From Veillonellaceae bacterium (lineage in GTDB: Bacteria; Bacillota_C; Negativicutes; UBA1444), in assembly GCA_012798135.1 (NCBI GenBank), contig JAAZNU010000208.1:1-16275 (forward strand): a stretch of 16,275 nt of DNA, in the 5' to 3' direction. The first letter of the stretch is position 1. Every line of letters begins with the position of its first letter. The notes beneath the pieces are model-generated. The model did not search any database and was not told the DNA's origin. It saw only the letters and a list, made by a program, of their open reading frames with translations. This document shows positions 1-8,583 of this stretch, piece after piece. Position numbers and translations under genes: made by a program.

Positions 1-155
1 ATCTCGTGTATTTCGGACGACATCTTATGAATCTTTTCGATCTTCGGAGAAGCCTCTTTCAGCTTTCCCATAACCTCGCATGCGGCTTGTATCGTCCTTT
101 CAACCTCGGCGAAACGCTGGTCCAGTTCTTCGAGTTCCCGGTCAGGCTTGGCCAT
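1..155 (-). CDS. Partial coiled-coil-like protein, N-terminal 51 residues
   Basis: The 5' end of a gene running off the left edge. It starts at an ATG (153-155) with a GGGAG ribosome-binding site seven bases upstream (163-167), and reads without a stop to the edge. The visible part begins MAKPDRELEELDQRFAEVER and continues as a highly charged, Glu/Lys-rich stretch with hydrophobic residues at heptad-like spacing (Leu, Phe, Val, Ile, Val, Met, Leu, Ile), so a coiled coil is likely. It follows the RecQ-sigma gene after 33 bases with no terminator between, so it probably belongs to the same operon. No family can be named from this fragment; it could be a small accessory protein or the start of a larger one. 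Frame and ribosome-binding site are seen directly; coiled coil and operon membership are inferred. Confidence 0.72.
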   Translation of the reverse strand, partial: MAKPDRELEELDQRFAEVERTIQAACEVMGKLKEASPKIEKIHKMSSEIHE

Positions 156-162
156 TTTCAGT

Positions 163-167
163 CTCCC
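163..167 (-). promoter_or_regulatory. Ribosome binding site of the left-edge gene
   Basis: GGGAG on the minus strand (within AAAGGGAGAC), seven bases before the ATG at 153-155. It is the main support for a real gene starting here, since the frame is cut by the window edge. It lies 21 bases beyond the stop codon of the RecQ-sigma gene. Confidence 0.6.
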
Positions 168-188
168 TTTCTGTCGAACAATCGTTTC

Positions 189-3100
189 CTAGTCCAGGAA
201 ATCTTTCAATCCGAGAGTTTGGCTCGAGTGGCGCAGTTTGCGGAGGGCTTTTGCCTCGATCTGCCGGATCCGTTCACGAGTCACACCGTAATGTTTCCCG
301 ATGGTTTCCAACGTATAGGCGTGGCCGTCTTCGAGGCCGAACCTCAAGTGCAGGACATCTCTCTCCCGATCAGTCAGGTGCTCGAGCATTCCCTCTAGCT
401 GTTCCCGAAGAAGCCGCTTGTTTATTGTCTCTTCGTGGCTTGGAGAATCCGTGTCCTCCAGAATGTCGCCAAGCTCGGATGTTTCATCCTCTTCGTCCTG
501 GAAAAAGTCGCGTTCTTCAATAGGCATCAGGCGCTTTGCGGTGTCGTCCAACGGGGTTTCCAGGGAAACATGCTCCATGGCAATCTTCTGAAGCTCGTTC
601 ACTTTTTGGGGAGAAACCCGCATCTTTCCTGCGATTTCATCGACCTTGGGCTCCTCTCCAAGTCGTCTTTTCAGTTGGCGCGTAACGCGGGTCAGCTTGT
701 AAATCGTCTCGGCCAGATGGACAGGTACCCGGATCATGCGAGCTTGCTCGTCAATGGCACGGGTAATCGCTTGTCGTATCCACCAAGTGGCATATGTGCT
801 GAACTTGTATCCCTTGTGGTAATCGAACTTCTCCACGGCACGTATCAGCCCCATGTTGCCCTCCTGGACAAGGTCCAGAATAGACAACCCGTTGCATCCA
901 TAATTTCTCGCAATGCTCACGACAAGTCGAAGGTTGGCTTCGATCATTTTTATCTTGGCCTCGGCATCTCCCGCTTCGACTCGCTTGGCCAACGTCACTT
1001 CATCTTTTTGGGTTAGTAGCGGAACCCTTCCTACTTCCCGAAGATAAATTCCTAAAGGATCTAGGGACGGAAGATCCTCCAGGTCCCCCGAATCCTCCGC
1101 CGCAGAGACTGTTGTCGGAGCCGGGGTCGTTTCCTCCGGCGGCTCCGCCTCGGTTTTCGTCTCCTCCATGACGTCAATCCCGAGCTCCGTCAGGTTGAAA
1201 TAGAGCTTGTCCAAAGTGTCCGCGTTAAGGAACTCGGAAGGGAGGTGTTTTTCTATGTCCTCGTAGGTGACGAATCCCTTCTCCCGTCCCTCGTGCAGCA
1301 AGTCCCGGACGTTGTCGATGTATTTCGACATCTCCTCCGGTGCTGTTTCAGTCACTGTTTTCTGTGCTGTTTCGAGTACTGCTTCCGTGGCGGGTTCCGG
1401 GTCTGCCTCGTGGAGGCCCGGCTTTTCAGGGAGTTCCCTTCCGGGTTCGGAGTTAGGGCGATCCGGTTTCTGTTGCACCTTTTCAGGGCTTTCCTTTTCC
1501 GGGACTGCAGACCATGCCGGCAAAACCCCCGCTGCGGTCCTGGCGGCCCGTTCCAGGGAGGAAGAAAGCGTTTCAAGTGATTGCAGCTTGACTTGGAGCT
1601 TAAGCTTTCGTGCCGTTAGGCTTTCTTCCCCGAAGAGCCTGGACGCCTCGCCATAGAGGAAAATGTAATTCTTTTCCCAGGGTGAGCCCTTGCGCCTGAG
1701 CCATTCGAAGGCCTGCCCGGGGAAATACGGGACAGCGGCCTCGTAGAAAGCCAGAAGAGTTTCTTCGCCCTCTTTCTGGTTTAGGGCTTCTGCGAACCCG
1801 TCGCTCCAGTGACGAAGAGCCTCCTTTTCTCCAGAAGCCAGCAAAAGGCTGGCTCTTCCTGCCAGGTAATAGGCCGGTACAGAGGTCGCCGTCTGTTCCA
1901 GGTGGGACGAAACCCGACCCCACAACCTCACAAGGCTCTTTTCCTTTTCGAACCGCTCGAAAAGTCGATCAAGTCCGTCGCGGAAAAACGGGGATACGAG
2001 CGCCTCCTCCAGTTGACTGTCAAGTTCCTGCTGCTTTTGACGCCTGAGGTTTTCTTCCCTTTCGCGAAGTGGGGGCAACTCGAAATTAAATGTGGGAGCG
2101 CAGACGTCGCAGCGCCCGCAACGGTAATCGTCCGGCAATTGTTCCATTTCGAGCATATTCAGGAGCATGACCCGCCGGCAGATCTTTCTACCGGTTCCCT
2201 TCAGGGTCTTCCCTCTGGCATATTCGTACTCGTTCATCAGCATCTGGAAGCGCATCCGCGGGATCGTCTGGTAGACGCGCCGAATCAGCAGGCGCAAGCA
2301 AACCCTCAGCAACTCCCTGCCCTGATCGGCGCTTCCTCCCTGTTTCGCAACCTCTTTTCGAGCATAGCCCCTGACCGATTCCAGGACGCTGTCGCTCAAA
2401 TTCGTTTTCTTGAGGAACTTTTCCAGACCTTTGAAAAGATTCATCTCGGAGGGGTATGAAAATCCCTGGATAATCCATCGGTGCCGGTTACCCTGTAGAT
2501 ACTCCAGGCCATAACCCAGAACCAGGTTCAGCGTCTGTAGACGGAATAAAGCAAGCTCAACCTCTTTGAGATCCTTATCGCCTCTTCCTTCAAGAGGCTT
2601 TCTTCCAGCGAGCGAATCGTAGACTTGCAGTGCCCTATCAACTTCCTTCTTTTGGCCGGGGAAAGAATCCAGCAGGAATCTTGCCTGTTTGCCGAAATCG
2701 CACATGAAAGGCCTTCCAAAACCGCACTTGTAACTCTCGCTGCACTTGGGTCTTGGTATCCCCTCCCGGTTTCCCTCCATCTTCCGGTACAGGCTTTCAT
2801 AGCACTCCTGTTTCGGGGGGGCGTATACGAGACTGACATGGGCGATCTGTCCATCCCTTCCCGCCCGGCCGGCTTCCTGGTAGTAACCTAGGATTCCGCT
2901 GGAAAAACCGTTATGAATGACATAACGGATGTTTTTCTTGTCGATTCCCATTCCATAGCCTTTTGTCGCCACGAGCAGGGGGAACCGGTTGTTCTTGAAA
3001 GCCTCCTGGGCCTGGCGGACTTCCTTTTCCCACAGAGCCTTGGACTCTGCGTCAGGATCATCAGGGCAACTGATCCGACCACAATCCAGACAGACCATCT

Positions 3101-4955
3101 CTCCCTTTTGCCTTCCAGAAGGGCGAAGCCTTCGGGAGCCGCAACCCTTGTAAGGACAACTCCTGGCTTCGGCCGATGCATGAACACGGACCATCTTTTT
3201 TTCCAGGCCAAGGCAATCCTTCAGTTCACCTGCCACCTGGTGAACGCCGTCCATGAAAGTCGTTCTTCCTGCCGGTGCGGCATAGAGACAGAAAATGACC
3301 CCGGAGTTTTCGAAATTTCCCTTGTCATCGGCCTTGAACAGGTCATCCCGGTTTATTTTCAAGGCAGCCGGGAGGCCGGTGTTAATTAGCGATTCGGCAA
3401 GATGCACCTTTGAAAAGGGCCCATCTTCTTTCGCCTCACGGCAGGAAAAGGTGAGGTTCGCCCTGTCCAAGCTCTTCGATCTGAGTACCGCCTCTTCCTC
3501 GATTCCCAGCACTTCCCTGATATCCTCGAGCACCTCTCCAGGAGCCGTCGCCGTCAGGGCAACGACGGGAATTTTCTCCCCGCCCTGCGCTCCTTCGATC
3601 CTTCTCCTGAACCGCGCGATCTGCAGGTAGCAGGGGCGGAAGTCGTGTCCCCATTCTGAAACGCAGTGAGCCTCATCCACGGCGATGAGGCTTATCCGGG
3701 TTTTCCTGGAAAACTCCTCGAACTCTTCCAGGAACCTGAGTATCCTCAACCGTTCGGGAGCTACATAAAGAAGTCGGGTCGTACAAGGGTCCACGGCATC
3801 CAGCGACCGCCGGATCTTCGCGTCCTCGTCGTCGGCCGAGAATATGGCCTCCACGCAGCGGATCCCAAGACATGACAAGCCAAAAAGCTGGTCCCGTATC
3901 AGGGACCGCAAAGGGGAGATGACAATCGTCAAGCCCGGCTCAAGTATGGAAAAAAGCTGGTAAACCAACGATTTCCCGTAGCCTGTGGGCATGACGCCCA
4001 CCAGGGATTCTCCCTTCTGCAGGCGGACAAGGATATCCGCCTGTTCTTCTTTCAGTTCGAAAACCTTGAAAAACCGGCGCGCCAGTCGATCGAGGGCCTC
4101 CCGGTCATATAGGGGCCTTCTCGACGAGGGCGGACACTCCAACCCGTTCCTACTCGATTCGATCCTTTCCCTGACCGCATTTGCCCATTCCGCGATTTTG
4201 ACGGAACCAATGAGCGTAAAATCTTGTCGTTCGATTGGGACCGCGGACTCGGAGATAAAAACAGCCCCGCTGCCGCCAGGGAGTTCGTCGTGGACATGGA
4301 AGGAGAAATGCCCCTCGCACCCGTCAAGCCTGTTGTCCTGGTTGCCGAGGGGCGCCGTCAGGAACTCTTCCAACATCTGCCTGGCTCGAAGGGGGGCCTT
4401 GACGAGGTTGATCTCGAAAGACAGCGCTTCCGCTGATATCCCCCATGCCCTGAGGGCGTCGATAAAAACCGGCAAGGTATCCAGGATGGCGATCTCCAGC
4501 AGGGGGCATTCGGGGGAAAAATCATAAATGGTGATCGGACGTTTACTCTGGTCTTCACTTGCAGAAAAGTACCCTTGCAGAAAGCCCAGGACGCAGATCT
4601 GGTAGGTCCTGAACCTGGCGGCAACGGTTTTCCACTTCGCGAGCCTGTCGTAATTTCCCTGGGTGTCGGGATTTTTGACCCCTGAGGGCAGTCTTGGGTT
4701 CCAGCTTTCCGGGATGGCCAGTTCCCGGCCATTTGCAAGCCGCTCAGTCCTCCAGCGAACCTCGATGGAATCCGGATCCTCTCTTTCTATCCACTTCAGG
4801 AAGAGTGACCGAACCGGAACGGGAAGCATTCCGAGCGGTTCTTCCTCAGTCTCGCCGATTACATCCATGCCGAGGAGGGATAAGACATGGGCCCAGAAAA
4901 AGCTTTCCAACGCCGGGGAAGCGTTTCGGCTCTCCTTCATGACATTTTTCGTCAT
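189..4955 (-). CDS. RecQ-family helicase fused to a primary-type sigma-70 factor
   Basis: A 1588-residue protein in one uninterrupted frame. Residues 1-290 are an unrecognised N-terminal domain. Residues 295-710 are a superfamily 2 helicase core of RecQ type: Walker A MPTGYGKS (322-329), motif II with the RecQ signature [15 protein letters not shown] (427-441), motif III TATAPG (468-473), motif V around GYGMGID (666-672) and motif [12 protein letters not shown] (693-702). A zinc-ribbon-like insertion (Cys600, 605, 622, 625, 630) sits inside the second RecA lobe. Further Cys groups lie at 738/744/752 and 946/949/952. Residues 960-1140 look helical, and 1141-1208 form a Pro/Glu/Thr-rich linker. 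Residues 1209-1588 are a sigma-70 factor with regions 1.1 to 4.2. It starts at ATG 4955 behind GGGGGGAGAAGAG, 39 bases after the TPR gene. The RecQ and sigma assignments are firm. The joint function is unknown; involvement in phage defence is inferred from the neighbours. An assembly artefact is unlikely, given the smooth linker and single frame, but should be excluded. Confidence 0.93.
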   Translation of the reverse strand: MTKNVMKESRNASPALESFFWAHVLSLLGMDVIGETEEEPLGMLPVPVRSLFLKWIEREDPDSIEVRWRTERLANGRELAIPESWNPRLPSGVKNPDTQGNYDRLAKWKTVAARFRTYQICVLGFLQGYFSASEDQSKRPITIYDFSPECPLLEIAILDTLPVFIDALRAWGISAEALSFEINLVKAPLRARQMLEEFLTAPLGNQDNRLDGCEGHFSFHVHDELPGGSGAVFISESAVPIERQDFTLIGSVKIAEWANAVRERIESSRNGLECPPSSRRPLYDREALDRLARRFFKVFELKEEQADILVRLQKGESLVGVMPTGYGKSLVYQLFSILEPGLTIVISPLRSLIRDQLFGLSCLGIRCVEAIFSADDEDAKIRRSLDAVDPCTTRLLYVAPERLRILRFLEEFEEFSRKTRISLIAVDEAHCVSEWGHDFRPCYLQIARFRRRIEGAQGGEKIPVVALTATAPGEVLEDIREVLGIEEEAVLRSKSLDRANLTFSCREAKEDGPFSKVHLAESLINTGLPAALKINRDDLFKADDKGNFENSGVIFCLYAAPAGRTTFMDGVHQVAGELKDCLGLEKKMVRVHASAEARSCPYKGCGSRRLRPSGRQKGEMVCLDCGRISCPDDPDAESKALWEKEVRQAQEAFKNNRFPLLVATKGYGMGIDKKNIRYVIHNGFSSGILGYYQEAGRAGRDGQIAHVSLVYAPPKQECYESLYRKMEGNREGIPRPKCSESYKCGFGRPFMCDFGKQARFLLDSFPGQKKEVDRALQVYDSLAGRKPLEGRGDKDLKEVELALFRLQTLNLVLGYGLEYLQGNRHRWIIQGFSYPSEMNLFKGLEKFLKKTNLSDSVLESVRGYARKEVAKQGGSADQGRELLRVCLRLLIRRVYQTIPRMRFQMLMNEYEYARGKTLKGTGRKICRRVMLLNMLEMEQLPDDYRCGRCDVCAPTFNFELPPLREREENLRRQKQQELDSQLEEALVSPFFRDGLDRLFERFEKEKSLVRLWGRVSSHLEQTATSVPAYYLAGRASLLLASGEKEALRHWSDGFAEALNQKEGEETLLAFYEAAVPYFPGQAFEWLRRKGSPWEKNYIFLYGEASRLFGEESLTARKLKLQVKLQSLETLSSSLERAARTAAGVLPAWSAVPEKESPEKVQQKPDRPNSEPGRELPEKPGLHEADPEPATEAVLETAQKTVTETAPEEMSKYIDNVRDLLHEGREKGFVTYEDIEKHLPSEFLNADTLDKLYFNLTELGIDVMEETKTEAEPPEETTPAPTTVSAAEDSGDLEDLPSLDPLGIYLREVGRVPLLTQKDEVTLAKRVEAGDAEAKIKMIEANLRLVVSIARNYGCNGLSILDLVQEGNMGLIRAVEKFDYHKGYKFSTYATWWIRQAITRAIDEQARMIRVPVHLAETIYKLTRVTRQLKRRLGEEPKVDEIAGKMRVSPQKVNELQKIAMEHVSLETPLDDTAKRLMPIEERDFFQDEEDETSELGDILEDTDSPSHEETINKRLLREQLEGMLEHLTDRERDVLHLRFGLEDGHAYTLETIGKHYGVTRERIRQIEAKALRKLRHSSQTLGLKDFLD
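192..1331 (-). other. Sigma-70 (RpoD-like) domain of the fusion protein
   Basis: Residues 1209-1588 of the fusion. Region 1.1 (about 1210-1265) has the primary-sigma pattern with [13 protein letters not shown] and ELGIDVMEE. Region 1.2 includes [17 protein letters not shown] (1299-1315). Region 2 includes the core-binding [18 protein letters not shown] (1361-1378) and the -10 reading helix [14 protein letters not shown] (1388-1401), keeping the Gln and Thr that E. coli RpoD uses at the -10 element. Region 3 covers about 1412-1470, and the region 3.2 finger is lengthened by an acidic insert. Region 4.2 has [19 protein letters not shown] (1558-1576), which matches the RpoD -35 reading helix. 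By family knowledge such a domain should bind core RNA polymerase and read TTGACA/TATAAT-type promoters. Whether it does so while tethered to a helicase is unknown. It might instead be the only copy of this type in the cell, which cannot be told from this window. Confidence 0.93.
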
Positions 4956-4994
4956 CTCTTCTCCCCCCGAAAGGTCGACCAGTCCAAGCTAACG

Positions 4995-6425
4995 TTACTT
5001 ACCGATCCGTATTTCCAGGGCTTTCCAGCCTAACTCCTTTTTTTTCTTGTCCCATGTCTTGATCGCCTTTCCGGAGCAGACCTGCCCTTCTACGACAAGG
5101 CCGAGGGTCCCGTAAGTTTCTCCAGGCACGAATATCCGGTTCCCCTTCCGGTCTCGGACAAAAGCAAAAGGCTTGTTTGGCGGGATCTCCAGCTTCCCTG
5201 CGAAAGTCTCGAAAAACCCGGGGATCTCCTTTTGTTCGACCGGGGTGATTTCTTCCGCGAAGCCGCCTTCCTCCATCTTGACGAGCCACATGGTGCCCGG
5301 CGCAGCCCCTCGGATCGACGGGAAGTGCTTGTACTTGAGTGGGGTTCTTTCATTTTCATGCGGGCCAAAGACAACAAAAGCGAGGGCTTTTTCCAAATTA
5401 TGATTATCGAGGATGCCGATTTTCTCGATAAAAGTCTTCGGGGCGAGATCCTGCAGGATCTTGAAGGCTTCGCCCCGAACGTCCCTTTCAATTATGCCCT
5501 TGTTCAGGTCCTTGAATTTCCGGTACCACTCGGTTCTCAGGCAGTCCTTTTCGGGAGCCTTGGTCACGGTGTACCCGTTTTTTTCCAAAATTGTACAGAT
5601 CGCCCTGCATTGCTGGGCCGCCTCTTCGTACCGTTTAAGGCGAACCAAGATATTGACCAGCTCGCGCCTGATCCCGAGCGTCATCAACTCTTTCTTTCCC
5701 TTGTCGAGCTCAAGCGCGTAAAACAGGCATGAAAGCGCCCTTTCGGGATCTTCCCCCGCAAAAGTTCTGCCCAGGGCTGCCCATGCCCAGCCTTCGCCCT
5801 TCTTCTCCCTCAAGACGGGGGCAAGGCATTTCCGGGCGGCCTCGTTATCCCCCTTTTGCGCCAGGACCTGGCCAGTATGGTAAAGAAGCCAGATGTCATC
5901 GGGATATTTCTCAAGCCCGTGTTTCAAAATTTGCTCCGCCCAAGAGCGGATATCCGCTGAAATCGTATGATCTTCATTGTCGAGTTCTTTAGCGACTGCC
6001 AGGTAATACTTGGATTCGAGGCTTGGATACTTCTTGCCCTGCCAAAGTTGTGGTTCACGGTCTTCGTCACGAAAAAGGCCTTCTCCCCACCATCTGGCAA
6101 AAGGCAAGAAATCCGGCCAGCCGGAATGGAGCTTGAGGACCTGGTTCAGGATGTTCGAATGGAGCATCCCAGGCTTTTCCACACGATCCAGCCTAGCGTA
6201 TTCCCGCAGAATGGCCTTCAGGCTGCGGAAATCTGCTTCCTTCAGCTTTTCATTCTCTTTGGCAGACTCCGCCAGCTTTTTCACCTGTTCATAGAGCACC
6301 CACCCATAGGCGCTTTGGACATAAGGATCATGCGGTGCTTCACTCATCGCCTTTTTTGCAAGCGCCAGGGCTTCCTCCAGTTTCCCTGCCTTCCTGCTTT
6401 CGGTTATGAGCCTATGGTCAATCAT
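4995..6425 (-). CDS. TPR protein with C-terminal cold-shock-like domain
   Basis: A 476-residue protein. I start it at ATG 6423-6425, which overlaps the end of the RecD-like gene by 8 bases (shared ATGATTGA), a layout typical of translational coupling. A TTG six codons upstream (6441-6443) is the alternative and would give 482 residues. Helical repeats of TPR type begin at once (KAGKLEEALALAKKAM) and recur at about 160-280, with the expected small/aromatic pattern, for example WLLYHTGQVLAQKGDNEAAR and RYEEAAQQC. The C-terminal third looks beta-rich. About residues 403-470 have the layout of a cold-shock/OB fold (FAGKLEI, then FAFVRDRKGNRIFVPGE, then VEGQVCSGKAIKTWDKKKKE), which suggests binding of single-stranded nucleic acid. 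The TPR part could act as scaffold for the neighbouring helicases. The TPR call is reasonably safe; the cold-shock-like call is by pattern only. No catalytic motif is seen. Confidence 0.85.
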   Translation of the reverse strand: MIDHRLITESRKAGKLEEALALAKKAMSEAPHDPYVQSAYGWVLYEQVKKLAESAKENEKLKEADFRSLKAILREYARLDRVEKPGMLHSNILNQVLKLHSGWPDFLPFARWWGEGLFRDEDREPQLWQGKKYPSLESKYYLAVAKELDNEDHTISADIRSWAEQILKHGLEKYPDDIWLLYHTGQVLAQKGDNEAARKCLAPVLREKKGEGWAWAALGRTFAGEDPERALSCLFYALELDKGKKELMTLGIRRELVNILVRLKRYEEAAQQCRAICTILEKNGYTVTKAPEKDCLRTEWYRKFKDLNKGIIERDVRGEAFKILQDLAPKTFIEKIGILDNHNLEKALAFVVFGPHENERTPLKYKHFPSIRGAAPGTMWLVKMEEGGFAEEITPVEQKEIPGFFETFAGKLEIPPNKPFAFVRDRKGNRIFVPGETYGTLGLVVEGQVCSGKAIKTWDKKKKELGWKALEIRIGK

Positions 6426-8550
6426 CGTCCCGCCATCCTTCAATAAGGGATTGGATTCGGCCCTTGAACCCGTCGCTCATGCCTCCTGGCGGAATCTCCT
6501 GAATCTGAGCCCATCTTTCTTTGCTGTCATATAAGAAATCGAGGATGTATTCGTTACCGTTCTCCTCGAAAAACACTCTCAACCGGTAGGACTTCGTTTC
6601 AATGGCGACGACCCGTATCCCCTCTTTTTGGGTCGACCGGGTCAGCTTTTCGACGAATTTCTTCAGGAACGGCTGCAGCGTTTCCAACGCGACAGTCGGC
6701 CGTTCTTCCCTGATGTTCTTAATGCCCGCCAATACTTCATCGAAAAGAAACGTAGCACCGGTTTTTTCACTTAGTTCGGAGATGTCAGATATTTGACCGT
6801 TTTTTCGATAGATCACATCAAAATCGAGAAAAACGCCTTCCCTATGAAGGCTATACCTATCTCTATACGGCAAGTGCTTCAAGTCAGAGATTTCCACTCC
6901 AAAGTCATCGCAGACACTCCTTATCTTTTGGAATAATTCCCAAAGAAAACCCGGCTGATCTGCAAAACGAAATCTTTCCCAGCTCTCTTTTTCTGGCGCA
7001 GCCATGTTGCTGTTTCCTCTTTCTTTGGCAACGGGTGTCGTTTTTGCGTTCAATCCCAGGCAATCTACACTAGTTTCGTTCCTCTTCAAAAGGCCGTCGA
7101 TTCTGGAAAAAGAAGGGGGATTAATGACCAACAACGTCTTTTTTGCCCGGGTGACTGCCGTATAGGCCCACCGGAAAAAGTCAGGATTTTGCCCAGGGTG
7201 TCTGGGCTCGAAATTGACGACCCCTCTCTCCCATTCGCCCCCCTGGGCCTTGTGACAGGTCATGGCATAACCGTATTTGACCTGCAGGGCATTGAAGAAA
7301 GAATCCTGGGATAATTCCAGAAGGAATTCTTTAGAGCCTCGTTTCAGGTTTCTGTGACGGTTTGTGAAATCCACCAATAAGGCCCGCTGCTCCAGGGCAG
7401 ACAGGGATCTTTTCGGGGAATCCAACAGGTTCTCCAGGATGAGCACTCGGGTTTCATTCGTTTCCTTTTCGGCGGCGAAAGAGGGAAAAACGATGGAGAC
7501 TTCCCTGAACCTCAATCGGACTGGATCGGAAATATTTTTTATCGGGATATTACGCTCAACCGACTTGGGTTCGACTGAAACGACACGGACAATGTCCCCG
7601 TTGCAAAGGCCTGTCTTGTGATCGTTCCTGTTAACCAGGAGGATGTCCCCCGGCTGTATTTCCGAACTCCCGCTTTTCCAGAGGCGTTCCCGGATCGCCT
7701 CGTTAAAACGAAGGGCTTTCGCGTTTGAATGGGTGATCAAGACCGAATTCCCCGTGGATCGACTAAAGTCCTCCTCGAGCAGGTCCAAGGCATCAAGGCC
7801 CGTGATCTCCTCGACCTCTCCGCTGACCTTTTCAAGCCCGAATTCAAGGCAAAGCCCGGAAATGACGGACTCCCTGATTCGGTGAGCATTTCGAAGGACG
7901 GCGCCGCCCTGCTTCTGCCGCATCACTTGGGTTAGCTCGAAGACTTCAGCCTCAACCCCGTGGTTCTCCTTAAGGTACCTCCTCGAAAGTGCCGGGGAGT
8001 CCGTTTCCCCGACCGGCGGAAGCTGGGCCGGGTCCCCGACGAAAACAACTTTCGCCTTGGCGGGACCTTCCCCCCTGGGCGATATCCTCGCGAAATCCAG
8101 GAGGTCTTTCAACAATCTTCCGGAACCAAACTGGAGAAATTCATTCTCACTTTCCTTGTCCCCGACCATCGACGCCTCGTCCACGATCAGGAGGATGTCC
8201 CCAAGATCATCGTCACGCAGCTTGAAGCTGATTTTCAATCCTTCCTTGGCTTCCGGGCTTTTTCGCTCGTCTATTATCTCCATCCTGTCGTAGGCATAAA
8301 TCGCGGAATGGATCGTGGAAGCAGTTCGTCCTGTGGCTTCCTGCAACACTCGGCTTGCCCTACCTGTCGGGCTGAGGAGCAGGAAGCGCTTCTTCCGCTT
8401 TTCCAGTACTTCGCAAAAAGCCCGGATCAGGGTCGTCTTTCCCGTACCAGCCCCGCCTGTGAGGATGAAGCAGCTCTTCCGGCTTTCGAGAAAATTCGAG
8501 AAACGACTTAATGCCTGCTCTTGTTCCTGGTTCAGGGGGATTGCGGACAA
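6418..8550 (-). CDS. RecD-like SF1 DNA helicase with extra C-terminal domain
   Basis: A 710-residue superfamily 1 helicase nearest to RecD/exonuclease V alpha types. In order: Q-motif-like LNQEQEQAL (6-14), Walker A TGGAGTGKT (31-39), motif Ia around LLSPTGRAS (58-66), Walker B IVDEASMVGD (122-131), motif III GDPAQLPPVGE (172-182), motif IV LTQVMRQ (206-212), motif V YAMTCHKAQGGEWE (428-441) and motif VI YTAVTRAKKTLLV (463-475), which places the arginine. ATP-driven unwinding or translocation on DNA is therefore expected. Residues about 525-710 match no domain I recognise and contain no clear nuclease motif. The start is a TTG with a strong ribosome-binding site (GAGGTG, seven bases upstream). 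It lies 33 bases after the zinc-ribbon gene, and its end overlaps the TPR gene by 8 bases. No RecB or RecC partners are present, so it is not part of RecBCD. Confidence 0.92.
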   Translation of the reverse strand: MSAIPLNQEQEQALSRFSNFLESRKSCFILTGGAGTGKTTLIRAFCEVLEKRKKRFLLLSPTGRASRVLQEATGRTASTIHSAIYAYDRMEIIDERKSPEAKEGLKISFKLRDDDLGDILLIVDEASMVGDKESENEFLQFGSGRLLKDLLDFARISPRGEGPAKAKVVFVGDPAQLPPVGETDSPALSRRYLKENHGVEAEVFELTQVMRQKQGGAVLRNAHRIRESVISGLCLEFGLEKVSGEVEEITGLDALDLLEEDFSRSTGNSVLITHSNAKALRFNEAIRERLWKSGSSEIQPGDILLVNRNDHKTGLCNGDIVRVVSVEPKSVERNIPIKNISDPVRLRFREVSIVFPSFAAEKETNETRVLILENLLDSPKRSLSALEQRALLVDFTNRHRNLKRGSKEFLLELSQDSFFNALQVKYGYAMTCHKAQGGEWERGVVNFEPRHPGQNPDFFRWAYTAVTRAKKTLLVINPPSFSRIDGLLKRNETSVDCLGLNAKTTPVAKERGNSNMAAPEKESWERFRFADQPGFLWELFQKIRSVCDDFGVEISDLKHLPYRDRYSLHREGVFLDFDVIYRKNGQISDISELSEKTGATFLFDEVLAGIKNIREERPTVALETLQPFLKKFVEKLTRSTQKEGIRVVAIETKSYRLRVFFEENGNEYILDFLYDSKERWAQIQEIPPGGMSDGFKGRIQSLIEGWRDDD

Positions 8551-8557
8551 CCGGAAT

Positions 8558-8563
8558 CACCTC
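8558..8563 (-). promoter_or_regulatory. Ribosome binding site deciding the TTG start of the RecD-like gene
   Basis: GAGGTG (within TTGAGGTGATT) lies seven bases before the TTG at 8548-8550. No in-frame ATG lies near the N-terminal Q-motif, so this site is the main argument for a TTG start. Confidence 0.6.
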
Positions 8564-8583
8564 AATCCAGAGTTCGATCAAGA

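Noticed and set aside
156..188. Terminator after the RecQ-sigma gene
   Set aside because: No GC-rich hairpin with a T-run; instead the gap holds a ribosome-binding site for the next gene.
1332..1535. Pro/Glu-rich stretch as a DNA tandem repeat
   Set aside because: The protein is low in complexity, but the DNA shows no exact repeat unit; it reads as a flexible linker.
6418..6978. Nuclease domain in the C-terminal part of the RecD-like protein
   Set aside because: I could not find a PD-(D/E)xK, HNH or other nuclease pattern with well-spaced catalytic residues.
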